From: Fragilaria radians
Taxonomy: Eukaryota > Bacillariophyta > Fragilariophyceae > Fragilariales > Fragilariaceae
Direction of reading: 5' to 3'
Assembly: GCA_900642245.1 (NCBI GenBank)
Contig: CAAAJI010000036.1
Location: 107,921-171,920 of the forward strand
DNA: 64,000 nucleotides
Shown here: positions 52,618 to 63,140 of the stretch, one piece after another
Position numbering within the stretch: position 1 is the first letter of the stretch
How the letters are laid out: each line of letters begins with the position of its first letter
Translations under genes and position numbers: made by a program
Notes under the pieces: generated by a model
What the model was told of the DNA's origin: nothing
Seen by the model: only the letters and a program-made list of their open reading frames with translations
Database searches by the model: none

Positions 52618-53649
52618 ATGAATCGATACCAGACTTGTCATGCCTTACTACTCTACATCCTTCTAATTCTCGTTTGTGACTATCACAATGTGTACTTCCA
52701 TTGTATTCATCCTATAATACGTTCCCGAAATTTCGGTAACGTCCGTCATGATCATGAGGAACGTCATGATTTTACTCGAAATACCCATAGACAACTCTCC
52801 TCAACACACATAGCATGGGACCCCAAAACGGTGATTCAAAAGTCCAACGTACACTTGGGATCTCAAGATCTAAGGGAAAGATCTTTTACGAAACCAGTCA
52901 TTCATACATTTTGGGAGCCAGTCCCGACACTACGAAATGGAGAAAAGGGAACGGGAATGACAGTAGAAGCAGATCAGGAAATGCTCCTTCTATGGAAACA
53001 AGCATGGGAAAATATTGGGTGGGATACTCGAATCATAAGCATGGAGGATGCAAAGAAACATCCTCAATTTCTTGATTATTATAGGTTACTTCAGAATGTT
53101 CCACTTTGGGGGAGTCAACATAAGGGTGTCAATCGACAATACAATCAATGGTGTTATATTCGATGGCTGGCCATGGCTGCAATTGATAGTGATGGTGGTT
53201 GGATGAGTGACTATGATGTCATACCGATACGTAATATTGACCATTCCTTTGGACCATTCAAGACGTACACTGTGGGGGTTCCCTGTCTAATGTCGGGTAC
53301 TCAGGCAGAGTGGTCACGGATGGCTTGGTCTATCCTAGAGGATGGACTACGACACAGCAACATTTCAGGTATTGAGCTTTGGAGCGATATGCACGCTTTT
53401 GCAAACATTCAACAAAGAGAACAGTATCTTATTCAATCAAGTGTTGTCGGAGCAGAACGTCTCTTGACTGGAAACAACCCTTGGACAGAAGAAAGGGAAT
53501 GCTCTCTTCTACGGAGATATGATTTCATTCATTTTAGTCATTACTCTATTCGAACAGGAAACATTCGAGAAGGAGAAAGATTTAGGGATCGACCGAACAT
53601 TGCAAAACGAACATTACGGGCGTATGAAGCATACTGCAACGAAGGATAA
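52618..53649 (+). CDS. Type II membrane glycosyltransferase with DXD motif
   Basis: 343 residues, ATG 52618, intronless. A short cytoplasmic end (MNRYQTCHA) and a signal anchor (LLLYILLILVC) give the type II topology of Golgi glycosyltransferases. After a roughly 70-residue stem, the catalytic domain begins at KPVIHTFWEPVP, the usual first strand of 'IH..W' sugar transferases. WLAMAAIDSDGGWMSDYDVI carries the nucleotide-sugar/metal motif D198-Y-D200. The domain resembles the Gly_transf_sug DXD group (alpha-mannosyl or galactosyl transferase type). C-terminal features include FIHFSHYSIR. The donor and acceptor sugars cannot be named. A relation to N-glycan, wall polysaccharide or glycolipid synthesis is possible. 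Confidence 0.8.
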   Translation: MNRYQTCHALLLYILLILVCDYHNVYFHCIHPIIRSRNFGNVRHDHEERHDFTRNTHRQLSSTHIAWDPKTVIQKSNVHLGSQDLRERSFTKPVIHTFWEPVPTLRNGEKGTGMTVEADQEMLLLWKQAWENIGWDTRIISMEDAKKHPQFLDYYRLLQNVPLWGSQHKGVNRQYNQWCYIRWLAMAAIDSDGGWMSDYDVIPIRNIDHSFGPFKTYTVGVPCLMSGTQAEWSRMAWSILEDGLRHSNISGIELWSDMHAFANIQQREQYLIQSSVVGAERLLTGNNPWTEERECSLLRRYDFIHFSHYSIRTGNIREGERFRDRPNIAKRTLRAYEAYCNEG

Positions 53650-53810
53650 TGAACCTCGACAAAGGACATATCTATTGGATAATGCTATAATTTTTTAAAA
53701 GTGGAATATCTTTCTAAAATGTTTTACACAAGGATTGTAAACAGGACAGAAAATACAACCACCGCATATTTTAGTATCAGTAATCAAATGTGACCGCAGT
53801 TTGAAACATA

Positions 53811-55520
53811 TCAAATCTTCCGACTAGCGAATAAAGGGACATTGTGAAAGTTGATATTCAAAGAGCGACCTTGAAAGGGAAATCCATCTTCACGGCTAAC
53901 CTCCCACAGAGTTCCAGTTTTTTGAAAAGCAAAGTACATGAACATTCCATTTGGACTAAAGGCAAGGCCAGTTGTCTCGTCCTTGTATTTCCCTTCGAGA
54001 ATAGTGAAGAATTGCCCGCGTGAATTTCTTCCGTGGATTCCTTGGAATTTTCCTCCCTCTTCTGTAAAGTATAAAATATCTTCGGCATCATTTTCCAAGG
54101 AAACGATTTGATCAGGAGAACCATCAAAGGAACCACTAATCACAGATGAGTTTGTGTAGACTCGAGAGTCCAGATTAAGAATAAACAACTGTTTAATTTT
54201 TTTGGAAACAAAAACTAAAGTTCCATCGTAGACATCAATTCCTTCGCATTCCGGAAAATACTTTTCGGCCGAGTTTTTACCTTGGACAATATCCAAAGTC
54301 CAGGAAAAAGTACGTTTCTCTTGATTTAAGACAAGATACTCCAGTGTTCCATTGCCATGAAGCATTGTCCATGGGTCCTTCCAATTTGGTGCCGTGGGTG
54401 TAAAGCGGCGAATCGCTCCGCGCATGGCGTCTTCCGTGAGAAAAAATCGTGGATAATTAACGTCTCTTACATCATAGGCAAACGACTCAAAACGCCCTCG
54501 ACCCATTGATATTGGGAGAGACATACGATTACCTTGGACATCGATTTGATAAGCTTGTCCAATGTCAGCCACTTCTTCACAGGAAATCCAAGTCCCCCAA
54601 GGAGTTCGACCGCCTCCGCAATTGTTTGTAGTTCCAGATAAAATTCTACGATATCCAACCACGTTTCCCCACTCATCAAACTGTAACGCTCCAACACCAC
54701 CCTGATTTGCTTCAGGTCGTTCAGAGTTGGAGACATAGATCCATCCTTGTCGGTCATTCTGTATAGAAAATGTGGCACCAAAGTCGGGACGTTCATGAAA
54801 CAAAGCGGCCGACTTCGTCCCATCCGCAAGTACCACTGGTTGGTTCTTGCGTGCCAATAATCGCAATCGTAAGCCCTTTGAAAAAATAATGTTTTGATAA
54901 AATCCCGTCAAATTTCCTGGTTGATAAGTGATAGAGGCAAAAGAAGGCAAAGGCGAAGAGTGTATCGTAGGACCTTTGGAGGGAAATGAAGTGGATGGCA
55001 ATTGCGATGGAATAGTGGTTGGCGATTGCGATGGAATATTAGATGACAATTGCGATGGAATAGTAGATGGCAATTGTGATGGAGTTAATAAGGAAGGATT
55101 AGCGCTATTCCTCGTCGAAGGGTACGTGGATATGATTTGAGATGGTTGTGTAGACGGCATCTGCCAAAGCGAAAAGGGTTGTATAGGATTCTGTTTACAT
55201 AATGTCAACAAGGAGCAATCATTTCAAAGGTAAGTGGGATATGTCATCGACCAAAATAATTTGAAACAGATATACTAAACAAAGCAAATTCTACTCACTT
55301 CTATCGAATGATGATTCAAAGTAGTGTTTGTCAGGTCAGAAGATATGACAGAAGAAGTAGAATGTTGATCCAATTGTTTCCCTCCTGTTGACAGGGTCGT
55401 TAGATAAACTGCTACAAGGCAGACAGTAACGACAAAGCAGATTCCTGTAACAGCCAATGCCAATCGCAACAAAAGGACACTTGATGATGAAACATCTTCT
55501 TCTCTCTTGGAATGTACCAT
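53811..55520 (-). CDS. PhoX/DUF839-family protein with N-terminal membrane anchor and PS-rich stalk
   Basis: Exon 1 (55520-55299) carries a short cytoplasmic end and a membrane helix (LALAVTGICFVVTVCLVAVYL). Exon 2 (55160-53811) carries the rest; the intron is 138 bp (GTGAGT...TTGGCAG, phase 0), with a second acceptor at 55190 possible. Total 523 residues. Residues about 75-130 are a repeated PSQLPSTIPSQ-type stalk, followed by a beta-propeller-like domain. NCGGGRTPWGTWISCEE is the PhoX hallmark region and FLTEDAMRGAIRRF fits the family 'TED' block. Bacterial PhoX is a Ca/Fe alkaline phosphatase that frees phosphate from organic esters. An anchored extracellular form would serve phosphate scavenging, but the full metal set cannot be confirmed by eye, so the enzyme activity is inferred. 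Confidence 0.82.
54999..55085 (-). repeat. 24-bp repeats coding the PS stalk
   Basis: Four tandem copies of about 24 bp (core GATGGCAATTGCGATGGAAT on the plus strand) encode the PSQLPSTI octapeptide unit of the anchored PhoX-like protein. They lie wholly inside its coding sequence. Confidence 0.8.
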
Positions 55521-56358
55521 ATAAACTTTAATTGTAAAGGAAAATTTCTCTGGTGGTGTTGTTGGTATTTATTCTTTGTTATGTCTCTGCCATCATGTCT
55601 GAATTCCATGATTCAATACTCCAACGTGGCAACACACTTGTTTAACGATCGGATATAGACAAGCGTTGCCTCTGTCATGACAAGAGTCAAAGCCGTTTGC
55701 AATCAATCAAATTAAAAATTGTAGTATCATTGCCAAGACCGTGATTACTCGGAGTTACTACGGTAGTAGTTTTAACCCTACGACAGTCATAACAAAAGTT
55801 TCGTTGCCCATGCATCAATAATATGAAGTAGGTTGTCATGGATATTCTAAAATGAAAAAAACTTTGATTACCACCTATATCATGACAAAGACCAAAATAT
55901 TGTATCATCCAATCTCAAAGCCAAATTTTTTAAAATAAATTATGTTTTCATTAACAATCTGTTTTTCATGAATTATCATTCATGGAGAATCAGCCTATGT
56001 GCATACTATCAGTGCTTTCAAAGAATGACGCTTAAGTTTGCTAATTTTCAATTTTTTTCTGAGGGCCCATGGCAAGATATTAATTTTCGTGCTTAATGTT
56101 CTTTTTCCTTAGCATGGAAGTTGGCCAGTTAAATAGTCATTTGGATAGTGATAAGATTTGTTTCATGTGGTCCAAGATCAATGCAAGGCAAATCCATTGC
56201 CTATAGAATGCTAGGCCAAAAACAGTGTAGACATCGATCAACAATGCGAAATGTTTAGCCTTGAGAAGTTGTGAAAACCCGGATTTTTCTTGACGTTTCG
56301 ACTAGGCATGTTATGTTCAACCGGCCAACAACAGTTTGCGGCGGGCATCCTATTCTGA
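55521..56358. other. Divergent intergenic region, no gene seen
   Basis: About 840 bp between the PhoX-like and deubiquitinase genes, which are divergent, so both promoters should be here. No open frame or structural element could be assigned. Confidence 0.4.
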
Positions 56359-58947
56359 ATGAAGCGTCACATATTGCAACAAGAATGTCAAGGATTGAAG
56401 AATCCAACAATCGATATTGCTATTGCGCATGCTCAAGACTCTTGTCGTTGTAAGCATTTGCAGCGTTGGTTGCCTCACATATTAAACTTGAATACATTGG
56501 CCAATGAGACCTTAGACTCATATCTGGTCGAAAATCCTATCCATGCCCTTCATCTTCGGTCACAACTGGGGACCTCCTCAAGTACTTTATACGGTGACGA
56601 GCAAAAGCGTGCAAATAGTCTCTGGGATGCAACTGGATTAATTGAATCCTATATTCCGACTCAATTAAGGCCCATGAATCAAGGATATTATTCCAAACGA
56701 GTCAGAGTCTTACAACAAGACCATACTATAAAGAACGACGAAATCGGCATTCAAGAAATTGCTCTTTCTCCTTTGACTGCAACACCAGCCCCTGCTCCTT
56801 TAAATACGCAACTTATCGTTCAGCCTGCACCTACAGGACCACTTTATAACGAACCATTTACATTGAACAACAATTCTTCTGTTCCTTCCGAAACTCAGTC
56901 AAATTATATTGACATGCAATTATCCTCGAATCATACATCTACATTATCATCAAAGAGTACAATAGACCCTCCTATCTTTGAGATACCAGAAGAACGTTTC
57001 CAGCAGCTCCGAAGAGCCGAAAATCAGATCATTCTTCAACGTCGAAATATATTTGATAAACGAGATAAGCGTAAAACCCATTATAAGAAGACTAAGAAGC
57101 GTGAAATACCAATCAAGCCTACAGTTTCTACCAATGAAAAGAGTGCATTTGTGCTTGACTCAAAGGCATGGAATCAGGAGGCAGATCGTGCTCACCAAAC
57201 TGTGGAGTTATGGATGCATCACTTTCGAGAATGTCGACGTGATTATTGGAAATCTCTCCAACCCAAGGAGAAAATTTTGCATTCCTTTGGAGCGATAGAT
57301 ACTGCATTGCCCTGTCAGGGAACGTGTTCTATGTGCTCCAATGTCAATTGCAAAGGAGATGATGTGATGAAGTGTCTGGATTGTGGCTTTTTAGGCTGTG
57401 CCCCGCATTCACTCTCCCCCAACTCCCGTCAGCACATTATACTACACATGCTTACATCTAATCACAATTTTGCTGTCACGTGTGGTCAAAGGAATGCCAT
57501 TTATTGTTTCGGTTGTGGAGATTTGACTTATCACGAAGTTTTTGATACAGAACGTGAACGTATCGATCTGGAGAACATACTTCCTAATTGGGCTTGGCCA
57601 GAATATCCATTACAGCGATCCTTTGATGCTTTCCAATTTCTTCACTCAAAAGATCATGGCATTATTTGGAGAGGTATGGTAGCTACATACCCTAATTCCG
57701 TACCAGAGCGCCACATCTCTGCTGCAAAGTTAATTCTCAAGCGCCATAAACTTCTCAAGACTAATAGGATGAAAATAGATGCTCCAGTCGGTCTTTACAA
57801 CTTGGGTAATACATGCTTTATGAATGGCATCCTACAATGCCTGATCAATTGTCCGCCTTTACAAAAGCACTTCCTTCGTGACTTGGGACACGACCATCAA
57901 TCATGCTCAGTGCTACGAAAAGACACCGAATCTGTTGTAGTTGACGACACGATCTGTACAACTGGGAGTCAGACTTGTTTAGCTTGTGAGCTAGATTGTA
58001 TGTTCCTGCAATACTTCGGTAGTTCTGTGGGAATGGATATCTTGAACGAGGTGAAATGTGCACCAAAGGCTACCCTTGTCCGAGAAAAAGGAATTCCATT
58101 GATTCCTTCGGCTCTTTTGACGGAAGCTTGGAAGCAACCAGAGATGGAGCATCTAAAAGGATATGATCAGCGTGATGCACATGAGTTTTTGCAAGCATTA
58201 TTGGATATTCTTTCAAGGAATTCAACTTCATTAACCAAGATTCTTGAGGACAATTTGGCCAATACAAAGAGACACACAACTTCCCGAGAGCAAAGGCAGC
58301 CAAGAGATATAGTGCAACACTTATTTCAGGGCATTCTTCGTTCTGTATCCACTTGCGAGGAGTGTGGTTGTAAACGATCACTCCAAGAGCCTTTTCTGAA
58401 TATTTCTTTACCATTGTCAGAAGATACAATGCAAAAATATTCGAGTCGCAAGATGAGTATTTGGCATTCATTAATGCACTTTACTGCTGCGGAGAAACTT
58501 AGTGATCCAATTGAGTGTCCTTCGTGTCAAAGAAAAACTACAACGAAAAAGCAGCAAACCTTTTCCAGGCTTCCTAAAATACTGTGTTTACATTTGAAGC
58601 GATTTGATGCTACCAAAAATAAGAAAATTAATGACTTCGTTTCTTTTCCGGCATATGGACTTAATATGGGACCTTTGCTTCCGCATTGGCGTGAGATTAC
58701 GCTGGCAGAGAATATGGACAACATGGAAGGCAATGATTGTGACAATGATGCTTCATGCCTTGAAATAAATTATGATTTGTTTGGAACCGTTAACCATATG
58801 GGCACACTGAATCAAGGGCACTATGTCTCGAATGTTAAAATCGGTGATCAATGGTTTCATTGCAATGATGCCCACATTTCTTCTTCTGACGAAGACCAGG
58901 TCTTGAAAAGCGAAGGTGCCTATTTACTGTTTTACATTCGCCGATAA
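56359..58947 (+). CDS. Ubiquitin-specific protease with ZnF-UBP domain (USP22/Ubp8-like)
   Basis: 862 residues, ATG 56359, intronless. The N-terminal 310 residues are mostly disordered, apart from a predicted helical segment around NLWD. A ZnF-UBP domain (about residues 312-390) has Cys/His pairs in CSMCSNVNCKGDDVMKCLDC, GFLGCAPHS, HMLTSNHNF and YCFGCGDLTYHE. The peptidase C19 domain follows: the catalytic Cys486 in LYNLGNTCFMNGILQCL, the QRDAHEFLQALL helix, a Cys-x-x-Cys pair (STCEECGCKR and ECPSCQRKT), LPKILCLHLKRF, and the catalytic His821 in LNQGHYVSN, with Asp837 after CND. The order ZnF-UBP then USP, with the zinc ribbon, matches Ubp8/USP22, the SAGA histone H2B deubiquitinase. Membership of SAGA is inference; other ZnF-USPs exist. 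Confidence 0.9.
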   Translation: MKRHILQQECQGLKNPTIDIAIAHAQDSCRCKHLQRWLPHILNLNTLANETLDSYLVENPIHALHLRSQLGTSSSTLYGDEQKRANSLWDATGLIESYIPTQLRPMNQGYYSKRVRVLQQDHTIKNDEIGIQEIALSPLTATPAPAPLNTQLIVQPAPTGPLYNEPFTLNNNSSVPSETQSNYIDMQLSSNHTSTLSSKSTIDPPIFEIPEERFQQLRRAENQIILQRRNIFDKRDKRKTHYKKTKKREIPIKPTVSTNEKSAFVLDSKAWNQEADRAHQTVELWMHHFRECRRDYWKSLQPKEKILHSFGAIDTALPCQGTCSMCSNVNCKGDDVMKCLDCGFLGCAPHSLSPNSRQHIILHMLTSNHNFAVTCGQRNAIYCFGCGDLTYHEVFDTERERIDLENILPNWAWPEYPLQRSFDAFQFLHSKDHGIIWRGMVATYPNSVPERHISAAKLILKRHKLLKTNRMKIDAPVGLYNLGNTCFMNGILQCLINCPPLQKHFLRDLGHDHQSCSVLRKDTESVVVDDTICTTGSQTCLACELDCMFLQYFGSSVGMDILNEVKCAPKATLVREKGIPLIPSALLTEAWKQPEMEHLKGYDQRDAHEFLQALLDILSRNSTSLTKILEDNLANTKRHTTSREQRQPRDIVQHLFQGILRSVSTCEECGCKRSLQEPFLNISLPLSEDTMQKYSSRKMSIWHSLMHFTAAEKLSDPIECPSCQRKTTTKKQQTFSRLPKILCLHLKRFDATKNKKINDFVSFPAYGLNMGPLLPHWREITLAENMDNMEGNDCDNDASCLEINYDLFGTVNHMGTLNQGHYVSNVKIGDQWFHCNDAHISSSDEDQVLKSEGAYLLFYIRR

Positions 58948-59039
58948 AAAGATAATCATGTATTTAAAGAAACGTAATCAATGACATTGTTTATGATGGG
59001 CTTAACATTTTTCTTTTTTGTGGAGAATAGGAACAGCTT

Positions 59040-59745
59040 ACTAAACAGGTAACAATGCCTTAATATGCCTTTGATTGTGACACTTACAACTTTTACACAA
59101 AGCATTTTCCTTGCCCAAGTTATTGTTTTGCCCTGTAGAGAGTATTTCAAATTGTAGATTAAGCTCTTCTTTTAAATCTTCAAAATAGATAATGGATTAT
59201 CTTTCCTTCCAATCTGTTTTTTTTCAAAAAGAAGCATCTGTAGCTTGGAGTCACTTGTTAAACTGTTCAAGACTTGAACAATAAACTGATCATCAGTCAT
59301 ATGTGAATAATATGTTGATATTCTAGATTGTTTATCTGGATCTTTGTTCTTTCCTAGCCTAGATTCTCTAAACATTCTTTCTGTCTTCACTAGTGAGGGG
59401 GCGGAAATGGGATCATACTTCTTCTTCAACTTTTCCCAAGCTTGAGCTGCATTACCATCTTCAAACTTCTTTGACTTACAATACTTTACAATTCCAAAGG
59501 CAATCTTTCCGTTACTATGGCTCACATCAATTGAAAGAATTAACTCTGTGAAGGAAATCTCATTTAGGACGGTAATGCGCATCAATATCCTTCCTTCTTC
59601 TGCCTTCTCATCAATCACTTACAAACTTGTAGGGATTTTTACCTTTCACAACAGTACATCCTTGATCCCAGAGCGTTTAGCCTTTGCTAGGAACTTTCAC
59701 TCCAACTTGGCCATTCCTCCTTTCTTCCTGAGAAATTAAGAACCC
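59040..59745 (-). pseudogene. Copia gag fragment (isolated)
   Basis: Minus-strand gag remnant, spread over three frames with stops. The N-terminal part near 59745-59620 reads EEWPSWSE and YKVLL-type sequence. The main frame at 59618-59172 gives WEKLKKKYDPISAPSLVKTE and MTDDQFIVQVLNSL, the UBN2/copia gag pattern. At 59110-59050 a decayed zinc knuckle (LCKSCKCHNQRHIKALLP) follows. No integrase or RT lies downstream in this strand, so this is a lone gag fragment, not part of the element at 62 kb, which is on the other strand. Confidence 0.8.
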
Positions 59746-60245
59746 AAATAGCACTTAAATTTGTCATCACAAGGCAAATCAGTTTAGCAAATTTTTAATA
59801 TTAATAGTCAGCCTGACTTACTAATGACAATTATTAAAAAGAAGAGGTTTTACTCTATAATCTCATGTTTAAAAGTGTTGAAATACCTCTTCACACTTAA
59901 ATTGTAATTACTAAAATAATCCTTTTAAAAAATTGTTAAAAATATTGGTTGTCATCACAGTTCTCACATTTAACATTAGAATTGCCAATTGTTGCAAATA
60001 CAATAAAACAAAAAATTAACCAGATTTGGGTTAAGAATATGAGGGATACACTCCAACATGGTCTGACACTAGGCTGAGTATTAAAAAATATTACTACAAA
60101 GTAGTCTCAAGGACAATAATTTGTAAACCTTGCATTCTTGAATTTCTAACAATAGTAAAAGTTCTGACACTACACTCTTAATGAATTCAGTTTGATAGAG
60201 GAATTATGAACTATATGTCCTTGTTACAAGATTACAGTGGAGGCA
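59746..60245. other. Intergenic between gag fragment and LRR gene
   Basis: About 500 bp, AT-rich. The last 130 bp, just 3' of the LRR gene, is similar to sequence 3' of the LRR copy at 63.7 kb (GTAAAAGTTCTGACACTACA at about 60157 and again near 63526), so it belongs to the duplicated LRR unit. Confidence 0.6.
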
Positions 60246-61690
60246 TCATGAAATTGCTTTCTTCATAAACACACCCATTGAAATTTTGTCCTTCAACCAA
60301 TTTTCACCCCGGGATTTTATCTGAAATGCCATCCCTAATACTTTAGCACCATCCTCACCAATGAGAATATTTAGTAAGCCTTGTAGATGGTGAAATGTGG
60401 TCTTGAATTTGTCATACAAGCTATGAAGACAATCGTAATTTACATCCAAATGTATGACAGTAGGATTGTATGTTAATGCTTTAGCAATGTATGCTTCTCC
60501 CACTTGTTGAATGTCATTTTCATAAAGATACAATGATGTCAAGGTAGTATTCTCTTTAAATGCATCAGCAATTACCATAGCTCCCACATTACAAATCATA
60601 TTTTCTCCAAGATTCAAAGATGTCAAGGTTGTATTGACCTTTAGAGCTTCAGCGATTTCTATTGCGCCCTGATTAAGAATTGAATTACTTTGAAGATTCA
60701 AAAATAATAAGGAAGCATTGGTTTTCATTGCATCTGCGATTGCCATTGCGCCCTTGTATGAAATCGAATTATGTAAAGATTCAAAGATGTCAAGGTTGTA
60801 TTGACCTTCAGAGCGTCAGCGATTGCCACTGCTCCCGCTGTATCGACGTCGTTTCTTTCAAGATTCAAAAATGTCAAGGTTGTATTGACTTTCAGCGCAT
60901 CAGCGATTGCTCTTGCTCCCGTTATATTTTCGAAGCACTTTCCAATGTTCAAAGATGTCAAGGAAGAATTGACTCTCAACGCATCAGCGATTGCGATCAC
61001 TCCCCCATCATCAATTAAATTACTGCAAAGATCCAAAGATGTCAAGGTATAATTGACTTTCAATGCATCTGCGATTGCGATTGCTCCGCCTTCTTGAATT
61101 AAATTTCTGCCGAGATACAAAGATAATAAGGAAGCATTGACTTTCAATGCATCTGCGATTGCAATCGCTCCCTCTTCTTGAGTTAAATTACGGCAAAGAT
61201 TCAAAGATGTCAATGAAGAATTGATTTTCAATGCATCTGCGATTGCCATCGCACCCTTTTCTTCAATTGAATTCCCGGCAAGGTGTAAAAATTTTAAGCT
61301 TGTATTGACTTTCAGAGCATCAATGAATGCCATCGCACCCTCTTGCCGAAGAAAATTGCAGCCAAGATGCAAAGATGTTAAAGAAGAATTGGTCTTCAAC
61401 GCATCGGCAATTACCTCTGTTCCAACTTGGTACATGCGGTTATAGCTAAGATCCAAAGATGCTAACGCTGAATTTACTCTCAGTACATCAGCGATTGCAG
61501 TTGCACCTGATACATCCATTCTGTCTTCATGAATGACCTTCAGAAATTTAAACGTTGATTTCACTTTCAACGCATTGACAAAATCAAGAATACTTTCAAT
61601 CAAAACGCTACGTTCGATTTCAATGGAGTCATGATCCCCGAGTGCTTCCAAAGAAAAATGCTGAATCCTTTTGACCGAAACATTAAACAT
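60246..61690 (-). pseudogene. Leucine-rich repeat (RI-type, 28-residue) protein gene with a one-base frameshift
   Basis: Two overlapping open frames form one gene: 61690-60725 and 60746-60246. The frame is lost near 60770, between repeat 9 and repeat 10, where one base appears to be missing in a TAC-ATAATTCG context. Repeats are exactly 28 residues long (84 bp), of the NLRC/ribonuclease-inhibitor type with consensus GAxAIADALKVNTTLTSLNL; about 13 can be counted. The first 60 residues (MFNVSVKRIQHFSLEALGDH onward) are non-repeat and the C-terminus (from HLQGLLNILIGEDGAKVLGM) is non-repeat. Such proteins usually act as cytosolic ligand-binding scaffolds; no effector or NACHT domain is present in this gene. 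If the missing base is an assembly error, it is an intact gene of about 480 residues. Confidence 0.88.
60400..61540 (-). repeat. 84-bp tandem coding repeats of the LRR gene
   Basis: About 13 tandem units of 84 bp that encode the 28-residue LRR unit. On the plus strand they show recurrent TTGACTTTCAATGCATCTGC / GCGATTGC-AT-GCTCC sequence. Neighbouring units differ at many third positions, so the repeats are not very recent, but strong conservation within the words ATTGACTTTCA and GCATC-GCGATTGC could favour unequal crossing over. Confidence 0.85.
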
Positions 61691-61799
61691 AACGCTGCCA
61701 CAAAATTGAGAGCAAGCTAGGTTGTTAAATTATCCTACCAAGACAACGTTCGAATTGCAAAAAAACTTGAGCAGTTAAATATTCAAATATTCAGGATAT

Positions 61800-62135
61800 A
61801 ACCAAAAATCCGAAATTTTATCTGGAATGCCATCCTAGTACTTTAGCACAATCCTCACCAATGAGAATAATTGTTAAGCCTTGTTAGATTTGTGAAATGA
61901 GGTCTTGAATTTGTCATACAAGCAATGGTTGTGTTTAAAATTTACCTACAAATGTATGACGGTAGGATTGTATGTTAATGCTTTAGCCATGTATGCTGCT
62001 CCCTCTATTTTCACTAAGATCCAATGATGTCAACGTATTATTCTCTTGCAACGCATCAGCAATTGCCATTTTTACTCCCTCTTTATGAATCCAATTACTT
62101 CCAAGATTCAAAGATATCAAGGTTGTATAGTTTCA
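61800..62135 (-). pseudogene. Second LRR gene copy, truncated and frameshifted
   Basis: Sequence from AATTTTATCTGGAATGCCAT to CCAAGATTCAAAGATATCAA is similar to the 3' end of the intact LRR gene (about 60307-60640) but has several small insertions and deletions (for example CCTTGTTAGATTTGTG for CCTTGTAGATGGTG). It covers the last two or three repeats and the C-terminus only, and is cut off where the copia fragment at 62140 begins. Not functional. Confidence 0.83.
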
Positions 62136-62139
62136 AGGA

Positions 62140-62640
62140 ACTCTCAATAAGTGGGAACTGGAAAATACGTTAAATCTCTAACAAGGTTGGTAACATTTGT
62201 GCCCACCACAGATCAATGAATCTTCGAGAATAGAAGACTACACTGATGGTGCATTTCCGTAGTACAAGGAAAAGTGTTACCTGATTGATATTTTTGTAAT
62301 CAAGGTAGTAATATCGTGGGAAATAAAGAAGTACAGCAATCTAAGAATTTCAAGCACAGAAGCTGAATATATTGCTGTATTGGAAGCTTTTTTTCGCAGA
62401 GACAAAAGCTATTGTGCACTTGACAGATTCCTTAGAGATCAAGTTGCAAAAACTATAAAAGTTTGAATTACCAACATTAGAGCAATTATTTCTGTAAAGA
62501 ATAGGAGTACCAGTGAAAGAGCGTATCACTTTGATATAAGACATCATCATGTAATGATAAAATTAGAAACTCAAAGAAGAAAGAGGCAGATGTACTCACA
62601 ATATACCCTGAGTAAGGGAAGTTTCAATGAGTACAACTAG
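62140..62640 (+). mobile_element. Ty1/copia RNase H fragment
   Basis: A plus-strand 3' part of a copia element, with stops. In different frames it reads QGTLNKWELE (the end of RT), EDYTDGAFP (the 'GYTDADFAG' type start of RNase H), RISSTEAEYIAVLEAFF (the RNase H active-site motif SSTEAEYIA), SERAYHFDIRHH (the 'HIDIRYHF' type motif) and EADVLTIYPE (the 'ADVLTK' type end). Gag, integrase and most of RT are absent, and no LTR was recognised. It sits exactly against the cut end of the second LRR copy, so its insertion may have broken that copy. Confidence 0.85.
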
Positions 62641-63140
62641 AAAGTAATTCTGTTACTTTGGTACAAATGGAAGCGGGCTTAAAATAGGAGAATCACTAGA
62701 TGGGGATAATAATTAGGAAAACCGGATTATTTTTCCATCCAGAAAACTAGGTCAAAACGCATTCAGCCAATGGTGAATCTGATGAAATGTGGCAGTGGAA
62801 ATTATAACACGGTAAATTCCAATGACAATATATGAAAACAGATTATTTCACACTATTTTTTTCGGTTATTCATCTTTTCTGATTTGAATACGTCACTGCA
62901 AATTTATCACTTTGAACGCACAATACTTCATTGGAAAGACTACAATCTTGCCCTAACCAATTGAAAAATTGTCGTACACCATTGTAATTAAAGATGTGAT
63001 AAAAAGCTTGATGGAAGCATAACTTAGATTGATGTTTCTTTTATTTACTTTCAAACATCTTGCAAGTACGTATGGTTTGCTCTATGCTGAGTTGCACAAA
63101 GTGAAATTATGATCTATTTTATCTTTTTTTAAAATTGATA

